The translations under genes and the position numbers were made by a program. A stretch of 17,576 nt of DNA from Bacteriovoracaceae bacterium (lineage in GTDB: Bacteria; Bdellovibrionota; Bacteriovoracia; Bacteriovoracales; Bacteriovoracaceae): positions 1 to 17,576 of the forward strand of contig CANEVK010000013.1 of assembly GCA_947442115.1 (NCBI GenBank). Reading direction: 5' to 3'. This document shows, piece by piece, positions 1-8,114 of the stretch. Every line of letters begins with the position of its first letter. Position 1 is the first letter of the stretch. Under the pieces are notes generated by a model. That model ran no database searches and was not told the origin of the DNA. It worked only from the letters and a program-made list of their open reading frames with translations.

Positions 1-524
1 CCTGTATCGCGTTCGTTCGGCGCCCCTGTGTTGATGGCATCAGAACGATCAAGGGCCGGACGATTCGAACTGGACTGAAGGTTATCAAAACCAAACGGAA
101 CTTTTGAAACACCTGAGCGCAAACGCCACTCTTTGTCGGCCGTTAGAGCATAGTCAAAGTAAGCGTCTCGAATCTGAAAATAATTTTGTCCAGAAGCACC
201 TGCATCTTGAGCATAATCGGGTTGGATGTAAACATACACACGATCGCTGACTTCACCAAAAAATGTTAATCGAGCTCGACGAAGGAAAAAACCTTTCTTA
301 TCACCAATAGACTTATCATTGGTCGTATTTGTGAAATCGCTATTTGATTCTAAAAGTCGGTTGTAACGAAAATGAGCGTAACCTCTTAATTGTATCTTTT
401 CATACCATTTCGAAGCGAGGGTATCATTGACAGCTTTTTGGACATCACTGAGTGAAGTCGATTTCTCTTGGGCAAAAGTGACCAAACTAAAAAGGATGGT
501 AACGAGTAGAACACAAACTTTCAT
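1..524 (-). CDS. Porin, phosphate-selective O/P type (C-terminus cut by window edge)
   Basis: The first 174 codons of an outer-membrane porin are present; the rest lies beyond base 1. The start ATG (522-524) has a clear AAAGGAG ribosome site 5-6 bases upstream. Residues 1-18 form a signal peptide (MKVCVLLVTILFSLVTFA) with likely cleavage before QEKS. The mature part contains IQLRGYAHFRYNR, then FFLRRARLTFFGEVSDRVYVY, QIRDAYFDY and WRLRSGVSKVPFGF, the alternating strand pattern and R-R-A-R / K-x-P-F-G signature of the OprO/OprP (Porin_O_P) family. Members form trimeric 16-strand barrels for anions such as phosphate; the substrate here is inferred from family only. It is divergent from the MAPEG gene, and an 11-bp-spaced direct repeat sits in the shared promoter region. 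Confidence 0.85.
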   Translation of the reverse strand, partial: MKVCVLLVTILFSLVTFAQEKSTSLSDVQKAVNDTLASKWYEKIQLRGYAHFRYNRLLESNSDFTNTTNDKSIGDKKGFFLRRARLTFFGEVSDRVYVYIQPDYAQDAGASGQNYFQIRDAYFDYALTADKEWRLRSGVSKVPFGFDNLQSSSNRPALDRSDAINTGAPNERDT

Positions 525-587
525 AGTTCTCCTTTAAATCAATCTAATACTTGTCTATGATCTCTTTACCCTTTTAGAAATAAAATG

Positions 588-608
588 TTTGTTAGGAATT
601 TGTTAGGA
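588..608. promoter_or_regulatory. 11-bp-period direct repeat in divergent promoter region (possible Pho-type box)
   Basis: TTTGTTAGGA occurs at 588-597 and again at 599-608, so the repeat unit recurs every 11 bp. Read on the minus strand it gives CTAACA-N5-CTAACA about 65-85 bases upstream of the porin start. OmpR/PhoB-family regulators bind such 11-bp direct repeats, and the Bacillus PhoP box is TTAACA-like with the same spacing. The neighbour is a phosphate-selective-type porin, so a phosphate-starvation operator is a reasonable guess. No convincing -10 could be fixed, and two copies may be chance in AT-rich DNA. Confidence 0.35.
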
Positions 609-646
609 TAAAGTAAAACAGCACCATCTCGCTCACAGGAGTCCCC

Positions 647-1042
647 ATGGCCTTTGAATATCAAATGCTTACTCTCATGACTTTTTTCTTTCTTGTTGCA
701 TGGCTTCCATTAAGCTTAGCAAAGTGGAAGTCATTTGGTGGTAAGTGGCTTGGGACAAATCGGGACCCTATCCCTGGTAAAGAGTTAATTCCCTGGGGAG
801 CGAGGGCCGAAAGGGCCTACAATAATTTGAAAGATTATTACCCTGGATTTGTGGTCGCGATCATTTTACTTGGATTAAATCAAAAATTTGATAACGGCAC
901 TGCCTGGGCCTCAGCGCTCTATATCTTAGGAAGATTAGCTCACATGATCTTCTATATTGCGGGCCATGTGCGAGGTCGAAGCTTGAGTTATTTTCTTGCT
1001 ATGGGTTGCAATTTCTATCTTCTGGCCAAAGTTCTCTTGTAG
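647..1042 (+). CDS. MAPEG-family membrane protein
   Basis: A 131-residue integral membrane protein with four hydrophobic segments (about 6-25, 66-80, 86-104 and 112-131). The block RAERAYNNLKDYYPGF (residues 53-68) matches the MAPEG signature (R-A-x-R-A-x-x-N, then E/D), and the later GRLAHMIFYIAG...R is the usual third-helix motif. Family members are membrane-associated glutathione/eicosanoid metabolism enzymes; the short bacterial ones are mostly of unknown substrate, so no reaction is assigned. The start has an AGGAG site 5 bases upstream (CACAGGAGTCCCC-ATG). It stands alone on the plus strand, sharing the promoter region with the divergent porin. Length is normal for the family. Confidence 0.85.
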   Translation: MAFEYQMLTLMTFFFLVAWLPLSLAKWKSFGGKWLGTNRDPIPGKELIPWGARAERAYNNLKDYYPGFVVAIILLGLNQKFDNGTAWASALYILGRLAHMIFYIAGHVRGRSLSYFLAMGCNFYLLAKVLL

Positions 1043-1098
1043 ATTAGGATTATTTTGCCTTCTAGATAAGTCGCACTGAGATTGAGACCATTCAACAT

Positions 1099-1659
1099 AT
1101 GAAACTCTTCCTATTTTTCATTCTTCTTCTTCCAGGACTAGCGAAAGCAAATTTCTTGCTGCAGTACGGGCTCAATTACTCGTCTGAAGCAGATGATACA
1201 TCTTCTGATGATTACGAAACTCAAAGAACTTTTCATAAGGTTTTATTAGGAGCTTCAGTTAATGCCCGCAAAACAGTTTTTTTTGGTTGGAACATAAATT
1301 CTTGGTCTTCATCTTTCACAAAAATTTCTGATGAAGAAACTTACTCCATGCTTGAAATGGGTCCAAGAATAACTTATTTTTTTAGTGATAGTTATAATGG
1401 TTTTATCAGTGCAGAGTGGAATCCCTATGCAAAAGGAACTCGTGATAAGACAGGGACAAGTGCAGATATCAATGGTTCAAGTATGGCCTTTGGTATTGGC
1501 TATCGCTTCAAAATATCTCAAGTTTTTGGTCTGGGTGCTGGCCTCTACTATCAAAGTCTCTCGTTAAGTACTGAGACGGTGAACTCTACAGAGAGCACCG
1601 TGAGCGACAAAATCACCAACATCATGCCAATGCTTGAGCTCACCATCATCACAAGGTAA
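1099..1659 (+). CDS. Exported outer-membrane beta-barrel protein, small
   Basis: 186 residues beginning with a signal peptide (MKLFLFFILLLPGLAKA, cleavage likely before NF). The mature protein has alternating polar/hydrophobic strands (FLLQYGLNYSS, KTVFFGWNINSW, MLEMGPRITYFF, GFISAEWNPYA, SMAFGIGYRFK, FGLGAGLYYQSLSLS, MLELTIIT), about eight strands, as in small OmpW/OmpA-like barrels. The specific family is not recognised. The terminal residue is Arg, not the aromatic residue usual for BAM substrates, which is mildly odd. No good ribosome site precedes the ATG. It follows the MAPEG gene by 56 bases on the same strand; co-transcription is possible but unproven. Function unknown. Confidence 0.65.
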   Translation: MKLFLFFILLLPGLAKANFLLQYGLNYSSEADDTSSDDYETQRTFHKVLLGASVNARKTVFFGWNINSWSSSFTKISDEETYSMLEMGPRITYFFSDSYNGFISAEWNPYAKGTRDKTGTSADINGSSMAFGIGYRFKISQVFGLGAGLYYQSLSLSTETVNSTESTVSDKITNIMPMLELTIITR

Positions 1660-1734
1660 TTTTAGAATTTCTTAAGCTTACAATTAAAGCTTCATATGTC
1701 ATTTAGAGATGGTAAGTCTTTAGGAGGATATATA

Positions 1735-2118
1735 ATGAAAAAGAATCTAATCGCCATTTTTTGTGTTCTTCAACTTCTCATACCTGCATATGGAAAAATA
1801 ATTAAGAAAGACAATGAGTTCTATGTCAAATCTGGTGTTTTAGAAAAAGCCATTTTCAAAGTCAACGAACTCATTAAAAAATCTGAACTTAAGGGTGTCA
1901 CGATCTTTGATAATGGGAATATACATCTCATGTCCTTTACTCATGCGAATGGTGAGCGGAAGCTTTATTCCATTGATCAGCAGGGCTTCATGTATGACAT
2001 AAAACCCTATTCAGCCTTTGAAATAGTTGAAATCTTACCGGGTGAGAGGTTTAAGTTTAAACAACGGCCAGATAAAATTTTCCGAGTAGATCAGAAAGGT
2101 TTTTTTCTCAACAATTAA
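1735..2118 (+). CDS. Small exported protein of unknown function
   Basis: 127 residues from the ATG at 1735, chosen over the in-frame ATG at 1696 because AGGAGG lies 6-7 bases upstream of it and because the protein then opens directly with a signal peptide (MKKNLIAIFCVLQLLIPAYG). The mature part is short, basic and lacks cysteines. It contains two similar stretches, HANGERKLYSIDQQGFMYD and RPDKIFRVDQKGFFLNN, each ending in a VDQ/IDQ-x-G-F motif, suggesting a short internally repeated beta fold. No family recognised. Likely periplasmic or outer-membrane associated. It lies 75 bases after the preceding beta-barrel gene and 82 before the receiver gene, which appears to have its own promoter. Confidence 0.7.
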   Translation: MKKNLIAIFCVLQLLIPAYGKIIKKDNEFYVKSGVLEKAIFKVNELIKKSELKGVTIFDNGNIHLMSFTHANGERKLYSIDQQGFMYDIKPYSAFEIVEILPGERFKFKQRPDKIFRVDQKGFFLNN

Positions 2119-2187
2119 GCTCTCATTTAACATAAAAAGTCAGTTAATAATTTTACCGATTTGAAATGAAAATTATGAATAATCTTC

Positions 2188-2193
2188 TATAAT
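2188..2193 (+). promoter_or_regulatory. Consensus -10 box (TATAAT), 7 bases from the receiver-gene start
   Basis: A perfect TATAAT at 2188-2193 is followed by ACTTTAA and then the ATG of the receiver gene. Initiation 7-8 bases after the -10 would put the mRNA 5' end at or one base before the start codon. No ribosome-binding site is visible upstream of that ATG. A -35 is unclear: TTGAAA at 2161-2166 lies 21 bases away, longer than usual. The hexamer is seen directly; promoter activity is inferred. Confidence 0.45.
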
Positions 2194-2200
2194 ACTTTAA

Positions 2201-2608
2201 ATGAGTGCTCCAAAGCATATTAATTTTCTCATCGTTGATGATTTGTATTCCATTCGAAAGGCCATAAAGGTTTCTTTAACTAATTTAGGTTACTATGGTG
2301 AGATTTTTGAAGCAGATTCTGTGGCCCGCGCCAGAGAAGTTATGACGACAAAAAAACAAGAAGCACCTGTAGAATTTATCATTTCAGACTTAGATATGCC
2401 GGGAGAAACAGGAATAGAGTTTTTAAAATTTATCCGAGAAAGCCAAAGCTTCAGCCATCTCCCCTTTCTCATGCTTACTGGAGTGAACACTAAAGATCAA
2501 ATTCTAGAAGCTATTTCAAATGGTGTTAGTAGTTACCTCCTCAAACCATGGGATGATAAGACAATAAATCATAAAATAGATGCCTCATGGCTTAAACATG
2601 GAAACTGA
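2201..2608 (+). CDS. Single-domain response regulator (CheY-like receiver)
   Basis: 135 residues, essentially one receiver domain with no output domain. The acidic pair D13-D14 (FLIVDDL), the phospho-acceptor D63 in IISDLDMPG, the switch Thr at 93 (LMLTG) and Lys115 in LLKPW are all in place, so it should be phosphorylatable. Such stand-alone receivers act in phosphorelays or bind a protein target. It overlaps the downstream HD-GYP-like gene, so the two are probably co-translated, which suggests that gene as a partner. A nearby HPt-containing kinase (9158-10783) is one possible phosphodonor, but this is inference. Its start has no ribosome site, only a close -10 box. Confidence 0.9.
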   Translation: MSAPKHINFLIVDDLYSIRKAIKVSLTNLGYYGEIFEADSVARAREVMTTKKQEAPVEFIISDLDMPGETGIEFLKFIRESQSFSHLPFLMLTGVNTKDQILEAISNGVSSYLLKPWDDKTINHKIDASWLKHGN

Positions 2609-3866
2609 ATCTCTCCCTAGAATTCTGCTTATTAGTCATAGTTATCAAGCCTCTTCAAATTGTGCGGGGATGATAAGATCAGAGCTTGAATGCACAATTG
2701 ATGAGTGCTTAGGTCCTATACTTTTATCCGAAATTCTTGAAATGTGTCCCATCTACGACGGGATTATTTTCATAGAAGCAAATGATTTATTTAACACATT
2801 TAAAGTTAAATGTCCTCACTACCCATGCAAGCATACGCTTGAATTAACTATAAATCTTGAGGCCTCTCAAGTTATCCAACAATTTCTAGTCCCATATAAA
2901 ACCGATTTAAAGAGAAAAAAATTTATTCAGATTACTGAAAAGTTTATGGCATGCTTTAATGAATTACCATTTGATATCTATCATCAAAATGCAAAAGAAG
3001 AATATAAAGTCTTGTTTCTATCAAACCAAAAATATGATGGTGAATTGATAAAAAAATCAGGCGCCCTTTATATCAGAGTAGACCAATTTAATTTGCTCAA
3101 AAAAAAATTAATGGCAACTCCAGAGACACTCATATTTCAGAGTCTCCAACAATCAGAAAATGTCATAGAGCTCTTGGGTAATATTGAAAAATTTTCTGCC
3201 AGACACTTTCCAAATATTAATACTAAGATTACGACCGAATCTAGGATTTACTTCTTACATGCCCTTAAAATCTGTGAAAGCAGTTCAAAGATTCTTTCAC
3301 TAATTGAAAGGCAGTTTGATCAAAGTACCTATTATATAGCCCACTCCTATTTAATTGCTCTCACAGCGATGAGAATTTTAACCTTGGGCCGAGAAATCTC
3401 GCCTCTTCAATTCATCTATATTTGTTTTACAGCGATAACCCATGATCTTGAATTAGAAAGAGATAACAAATCTAAAAATGAAAATAAGCTTATAGAAGAC
3501 TTGGAGAGCGGAAAACTTGACACGAACTATCAGCTTTCTCAACAACTACTCTACCATGGTGAAAAAGCCGCTAAACTTGTTTCACATCTCGGAACATTCC
3601 CAACCTGGGTTCTAGATGCCTTGAAAAATCACCATGAAAAACCTAAAGGAAGCGGCTTTCCCGTGGGTGAAGATATTAAAAACTATCCGCTAGAACCCCT
3701 CCTTTTTATTGTTTCACATCTCATCGTGGACTATTTCGATCAACCTGATCATCGGAATATTTCTATGGATGAAGTTATTAAAAGATTAAATCTGAACAAC
3801 TACAAATCTTCCTCATTGAGAAACCATCTACATGGTATTGAAAAGCTTGATATAATGAGGGCATGA
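2580..3866 (+). CDS. HD-GYP-like domain protein with variant GFP motif
   Basis: Up to 428 residues; the start may instead be the ATG at 2598 (422 residues), which gives only an 11-base overlap with the receiver gene. Neither has a ribosome site. The N-terminal half (about 13-200) is unassigned, possibly a degenerate receiver-like fold. The C-terminal half keeps the HD-GYP metal ligand pattern: H255, H288-D289 (THDLEL), H326 (HGEKAAKLV), H351-H352-E353 and D384 (LIVDYFD). The HD-x-G-K lysine is lost and the GYP loop reads GSGFP (357-361). HD-GYP proteins hydrolyse cyclic di-GMP; a structurally studied Bdellovibrio member also lacks the tyrosine. Activity cannot be judged from sequence. It overlaps the next gene by ATGA. 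Confidence 0.75.
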   Translation: MPHGLNMETESLPRILLISHSYQASSNCAGMIRSELECTIDECLGPILLSEILEMCPIYDGIIFIEANDLFNTFKVKCPHYPCKHTLELTINLEASQVIQQFLVPYKTDLKRKKFIQITEKFMACFNELPFDIYHQNAKEEYKVLFLSNQKYDGELIKKSGALYIRVDQFNLLKKKLMATPETLIFQSLQQSENVIELLGNIEKFSARHFPNINTKITTESRIYFLHALKICESSSKILSLIERQFDQSTYYIAHSYLIALTAMRILTLGREISPLQFIYICFTAITHDLELERDNKSKNENKLIEDLESGKLDTNYQLSQQLLYHGEKAAKLVSHLGTFPTWVLDALKNHHEKPKGSGFPVGEDIKNYPLEPLLFIVSHLIVDYFDQPDHRNISMDEVIKRLNLNNYKSSSLRNHLHGIEKLDIMRA

Positions 3867-4795
3867 GGACCCCTTTTTTAATTTTATTATTCCTTCTCAT
3901 TTGCCTAGAAGTAAGTTGGGGAAAAACGGTAATTGTCCCAAAAAGGGAAACGGCCAAGTCGTACATCCTATCACTGACAAATATTTCGACAAATAAAACT
4001 CTCGAATTTGAATCCAAGAAGGGTAAATTTGAATTACCTCAAGATCTCGATGGTGAATTTTCTTTGCAGGTTTCATTTATAGATAAATGGGGAAGAAGAA
4101 TTGAAGGACAGGAACCAAAGATAATAAAAATTATTTCGAAGATCGCTAAAATAGATAAAGAGACTCCTCTTAAAAATCAGACAAAACATTCTTTTGGGAT
4201 AGTATTTGCCCCCTATACCGCCAATGGCACTTACGAAGCTGATCTTGGGAGTAATTCAAGCAGTCTAAAAAAGATCAAGGAACCATTAAGTGCTTATGGA
4301 ATTAAAACAATTCTAAAATTTCAAGCTTTTCCAAAATATTTAATTGGCCTAGAAAGATTTCAGGGCTCTTCTTCAAACGCAAAAATAAATTTTACCGAAG
4401 TATCAGTTTCATATGAGATATTTGGCAAAGAGACGAAGAATGAAAACTTTAGAGCAGAACCGGGTTTGGCTTTTAACAGTGCTCAACTTACAGGTCAATT
4501 TAAGGATGGAGCAGATACTGTCAATCCAGATATTAAAGCAATTTCAGGTTACATGTACGGCAAACTATCGTACTTGAGAAACATCGATGTAATCGGTCTC
4601 AAGTCTGAAGCTATTATTGGTGCCTCATTAAACTACTTCAGATATAGCTTTTCTCAATCAATAGATTATAGATTTAATAATCGTTACTCAGCGGGCCCTT
4701 GGATTCAATATTCTAAATTTGAAAATGGAAGTAGCGGAGGTTCAATACAATCAAACCTTATTTCCTTAGGTTTAATATTGAATGCTAATCTTTAA
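3863..4795 (+). CDS. Exported protein, probable outer-membrane beta-barrel
   Basis: 310 residues with a signal peptide (MRTPFLILLFLLICLEVSWG, cleavage about residue 20). Residues 30-95 look like a small beta-sandwich (SYILSLTNISTNKTLEF, FELPQDLDGEFSLQVSF), and from about 110 onward there are repeating amphipathic strands (HSFGIVFAPYTANGTYE, FTEVSVSYEIFG, YMYGKLSYLRNIDV, SEAIIGASLNYFRYSF, RYSAGPWIQYSKF, LISLGLILNANL) as in an outer-membrane barrel. No named family recognised. The start codon overlaps the stop of the HD-GYP-like gene (ATGA), so it is translationally coupled to signalling genes, an unusual pairing. Its last 11 bases overlap the end of the convergent FecR-like gene. Confidence 0.65.
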   Translation: MRTPFLILLFLLICLEVSWGKTVIVPKRETAKSYILSLTNISTNKTLEFESKKGKFELPQDLDGEFSLQVSFIDKWGRRIEGQEPKIIKIISKIAKIDKETPLKNQTKHSFGIVFAPYTANGTYEADLGSNSSSLKKIKEPLSAYGIKTILKFQAFPKYLIGLERFQGSSSNAKINFTEVSVSYEIFGKETKNENFRAEPGLAFNSAQLTGQFKDGADTVNPDIKAISGYMYGKLSYLRNIDVIGLKSEAIIGASLNYFRYSFSQSIDYRFNNRYSAGPWIQYSKFENGSSGGSIQSNLISLGLILNANL

Positions 4796-6350
4796 TGACA
4801 ATTTCTTCACTTCTTATTGAATCTAAAGGTGGAGGAGCATCAATTTTAAAAGAGAGCTCCGGAGTTTCGCTAACCATTTTTGAGTGATTGAAGAGAATTT
4901 TCCATCGGTAATTTTTTAAAACTGGCAGGTCTAACTCATATTGATTGAGTCCTGTTACATCAATGACTTTTTTAAATTCTTTTGCACGTATTTCTAGACT
5001 TAGGTTTGAAACATCTGATGGAAGTTTAGTCCAAGCGAATTCAACTTTTTGAGTAAGTTCATCACTTACAAAAATTTTTCTATCTTCTGGGCCAATTAAA
5101 AAACGCTGGGGATTTATAAAATAAAAATTCCTCCAAACTCCTTTTTCTTTGGAGTCATTAAAAAGTGGCTCAATTAACCAGCTGAAGAGCCCTGATTGTT
5201 GAGTTTCAAACTGATAACTATCTACACTCGTTGTAAGATTTACAACATCTTTACCTGTTGATTCCCTAATGAGAAGCTTGTGTATCGCAGGAATAGACTT
5301 CTTCCATTTTAGTAACGCTTTATTAAAAAAAACGAGCTTGTCATCATTTTCAAATTGGGGAAGCATCGTCTGAACAATTGAAAAATTTACCGGATGAGTC
5401 CAATCTGAAAATTGCTCACCACGCTTAACCCTCGCAGATAATGAGTACTCACTACTTCTCAAATTCTTTGGAAATTGACCTAGGTCTCCAAAATAAACAT
5501 CTTGGTCTCCAGATTTGATTTGAAACTCAGTAAAATCGGGATCAAATGTTCCAAGCGGCACGAAATTCTTGGCATAGACGACATCACCATTTTTTGGAAA
5601 ACTTATCCAGGGTAAACGCAGATCTTCGACTTGAATCATTTTTGAGGATGTTTGACCATCAGCATCCACAATCTTCACGCCTGTAAGACCAGGATGGGAA
5701 AGATTTATTATAATGTCATTCATTGTTGACGTAAGTTCCTCAGCATTGAATTGATCTTCAATCTTCAATTGAAACGGTGGCTTACCATTTTTTATACTAA
5801 TCTTAACGGCAGTCTCAATATCTTTTAAGAGAACTTTCTCAGGAATTTCCACGACGAGAAGCTCAGGAGTCACACTGAAATCTGCCCCTAAAGATAAATC
5901 AGGGAAAAAATTAATTTCCTTACCTTTAATACTCAACTTCTCTGTGACATTTGAATTTACACTTTTTTCAAAATTCACCTTACCTTCAATGATATCAATT
6001 GAGGCACCTTTTTGATTTGAAGTAATCTGAACCAAAGAATTAGGATAAAGAGTCAAACGAGAACCAGAGTTGAGTAGAATGCTTGATTTTGACTGTCCAG
6101 GAGTGAATACCATGGACTTATCTACGACTGACTGTTCTCCTCGAGCATCTAACCAAAAATAATCAACAGGAGTTCTAAACTTACATGACCCCTGACAGGT
6201 AGTAATTTTACCAAGGGAAAGGCCGGCCTCTTTTTGCTCATAGGATGTTGACCAAATCGAATAACCTGAGACAATAATAAGCATCAGTCCCAATAAATGT
6301 AGGGAAACATCTATCTTTCTTAATTTGAAAGAATTTATTAATTCGGTCAT
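4785..6350 (-). CDS. Membrane-anchored FecR-domain protein
   Basis: 521 residues from the ATG at 6348-6350. An in-frame extension to 6467 exists but would overlap the divergent phosphatase gene by over 100 bases and puts non-membrane residues before the anchor, so it is rejected. One transmembrane segment (about 13-33, SLHLLGLMLIIVSGYSIW) is followed by an extracytoplasmic FecR domain (about 60-130): W-L-D-A-R-G-E, then ILLNSGSRLTLYPNSLVQI and IIEGKVNFEK. The remaining roughly 390 residues look like beta-sandwich repeats (DGQTSSKMIQVEDLRLPWI, WTHPVNFSIVQ), unassigned. FecR domains sense or transduce envelope signals; no ECF sigma factor is adjacent. There is no ribosome site, and CATAAT stands 6 bases before the ATG. 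It starts 9 bases from the divergent phosphatase. Confidence 0.75.
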   Translation of the reverse strand: MTELINSFKLRKIDVSLHLLGLMLIIVSGYSIWSTSYEQKEAGLSLGKITTCQGSCKFRTPVDYFWLDARGEQSVVDKSMVFTPGQSKSSILLNSGSRLTLYPNSLVQITSNQKGASIDIIEGKVNFEKSVNSNVTEKLSIKGKEINFFPDLSLGADFSVTPELLVVEIPEKVLLKDIETAVKISIKNGKPPFQLKIEDQFNAEELTSTMNDIIINLSHPGLTGVKIVDADGQTSSKMIQVEDLRLPWISFPKNGDVVYAKNFVPLGTFDPDFTEFQIKSGDQDVYFGDLGQFPKNLRSSEYSLSARVKRGEQFSDWTHPVNFSIVQTMLPQFENDDKLVFFNKALLKWKKSIPAIHKLLIRESTGKDVVNLTTSVDSYQFETQQSGLFSWLIEPLFNDSKEKGVWRNFYFINPQRFLIGPEDRKIFVSDELTQKVEFAWTKLPSDVSNLSLEIRAKEFKKVIDVTGLNQYELDLPVLKNYRWKILFNHSKMVSETPELSFKIDAPPPLDSIRSEEIVIKD

Positions 6351-6359
6351 GAAGTAATT

Positions 6360-8105
6360 ATGCAGATTAAAATACCTAGTTTCAAATACAAAATGGTAAT
6401 CTTTTCTTTCGTGCTCGTAGGAACATGTCTTGGAATTTTCCTCTATTACATCATTCACTATTTTCAAACAGATAAACGGGCCTACTTATTTGAAGAAGCC
6501 TTTCGATTTGGACTTGAAGCTCATTCATCTTTGGAAAAAAATGCCTCTTTCGGCATACTGCTTGCGGCTTCAATCGATGAACCTGAGGACATTAATTTTA
6601 AATCGCTTCAAGCGAATATGATTGCTGCACGTGTTGATTTAAAAGATTCAAAGACGTCAACGCCATGGTCGTACAACAAAACAACCCTCAAAGAATTAAA
6701 ACTTCCGGAATCTGATTTCCTTGGGAATACAATTGAAAATAACGTCATTGAATTTCTTCCCTCTCCTGATTTTAAAAGTGGTTACTTTAAAATTGGCCAC
6801 TCTTTTAAAAACTCATCAAGCCTCATTGCCATTTACCCAAAAGATTTTTTTGAACTTCTTAGTACTAAAAGAATCGCTCAGGTTGCACTTCTTGATGAGA
6901 TGACAAAAACTCTGATTTTTAAAAGCCCAAATTTCCCTGTGAATATTGACCCAAAAGAATTTATTCATAAAGATAATCAAGCTAAAACTTTTGATAAAAA
7001 AATTAAAGATTCAAATTACTTTGTTACTTCACATTTTTCAAACCTCACCAAAACCTCCATGGTCATCCTTTATAATATGGATGAGGCGAACCAAACACTG
7101 GCCCTATTAAGCAAAACACTTATTTGGGCAGCAATTGGTATGTTTGGTTTTGGAATTCTTCTTTCGACTGTTTTTTCGAATTCACTTGCAAGACCCTTAG
7201 AGATTCTGGCTGAAATGTCTAAAAAAGTTTCACAGGGTGATTTGACGGCCAGGGTTTCATTTGAAAGCTCTGATGAAACAGGACTTTTGGCAAAAAGTTT
7301 TAACAACATGATGGATAAAATCGTGATGTTTATTGAAGATCTAAAAGGTAAAGCACGTCTAGAGTCAGAGCTTAAACTTGCTAGCTTAGTGCAAAGAAAT
7401 TTCTTTGACCTCACTCCAGTTTCTCAACCGACATTCGATCTCAAGGGTGACTACATATCGGCCAGTGAATGTGCAGGAGACTGGTGGAGTGTTCGAGAAT
7501 GGAATGGTAAACAAGTATTATTTTTAGGTGATGCTACAGGGCATGGTGCACCGAGTGCCCTTCTTACCTCTGCCGTTTTCTCTGCCGTTGAGTGTATCAA
7601 ATCTGAAATCATTCGAGGCGAATTGTGGTGGGAGCGACCTTCAGACATTCTTGAAAAATTAAACCATGTTGTTTCAGCTCTTAGTACAAATATCATGATG
7701 ACATTTATTGTGGTGATATACGATCCTGAGACTAAACAAGCGTGGATTTCAAATGCTAGCCACGAAGCTCCTATTCTCATCAATAGGAAGAATCCTCCAA
7801 AGGCTGTCTCTGATATTAAGTACCTCCTTTGTGATCCAGGTCCAAGACTTGGCGACGTAAAAAACCCTCTTTTTCCTAATCATCAATTCCAGCTTAATAA
7901 TCAGGACAGAATACTTTTCTACACTGATGGACTCGTTGAAGTTCTTGTAGAGCCAGGAAAAAAATTTTCTGAACGTTTTCTTCTAAAGAGGATGATTAAG
8001 ATTGGAGCACTATCTCTCACGGATGCAATAGATCAACTGGTTACATCTGCGGAGAAAGTAAATGCAAATGACGATATTTCATTTTTTATGATTGATATAA
8101 AATAA
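6360..8105 (+). CDS. Membrane sensor serine phosphatase (HAMP + SpoIIE-type PP2C)
   Basis: 581 residues: transmembrane helix about 12-35, an extracytoplasmic sensor region about 36-250, a second helix about 252-274, HAMP (SRPLE-like NSLARPLEILAEMSKKVSQG, about 275-325), a helical linker (ELKLASLVQRNFF) and a C-terminal PP2C domain about 345-581. The phosphatase keeps the metal-binding aspartates: D374 in CAGDWW, D391 in GDATGHG, D523 in FYTDG and N-D-D (570-572) near the end. The family (RsbU/RsbP/SpoIIE) dephosphorylates STAS anti-anti-sigma proteins in partner switching. The RsbW-like ATPase gene follows by 9 bases, and a STAS gene faces it, consistent with such a module. The ligand is unknown. 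Confidence 0.9.
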   Translation: MQIKIPSFKYKMVIFSFVLVGTCLGIFLYYIIHYFQTDKRAYLFEEAFRFGLEAHSSLEKNASFGILLAASIDEPEDINFKSLQANMIAARVDLKDSKTSTPWSYNKTTLKELKLPESDFLGNTIENNVIEFLPSPDFKSGYFKIGHSFKNSSSLIAIYPKDFFELLSTKRIAQVALLDEMTKTLIFKSPNFPVNIDPKEFIHKDNQAKTFDKKIKDSNYFVTSHFSNLTKTSMVILYNMDEANQTLALLSKTLIWAAIGMFGFGILLSTVFSNSLARPLEILAEMSKKVSQGDLTARVSFESSDETGLLAKSFNNMMDKIVMFIEDLKGKARLESELKLASLVQRNFFDLTPVSQPTFDLKGDYISASECAGDWWSVREWNGKQVLFLGDATGHGAPSALLTSAVFSAVECIKSEIIRGELWWERPSDILEKLNHVVSALSTNIMMTFIVVIYDPETKQAWISNASHEAPILINRKNPPKAVSDIKYLLCDPGPRLGDVKNPLFPNHQFQLNNQDRILFYTDGLVEVLVEPGKKFSERFLLKRMIKIGALSLTDAIDQLVTSAEKVNANDDISFFMIDIK

Positions 8106-8114
8106 GAGAAGAAT

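Noticed and set aside
1663..1693. Inverted-looking repeat around two AAGCTT sites after the small barrel gene
   Set aside because: AAGCTT is self-palindromic; the arms do not extend into a GC-rich stem with a T run, so it is not a convincing terminator.
6351..6467. 39-residue N-terminal extension of the FecR-like protein
   Set aside because: It overlaps the divergent phosphatase coding start and places charged residues before the membrane anchor.
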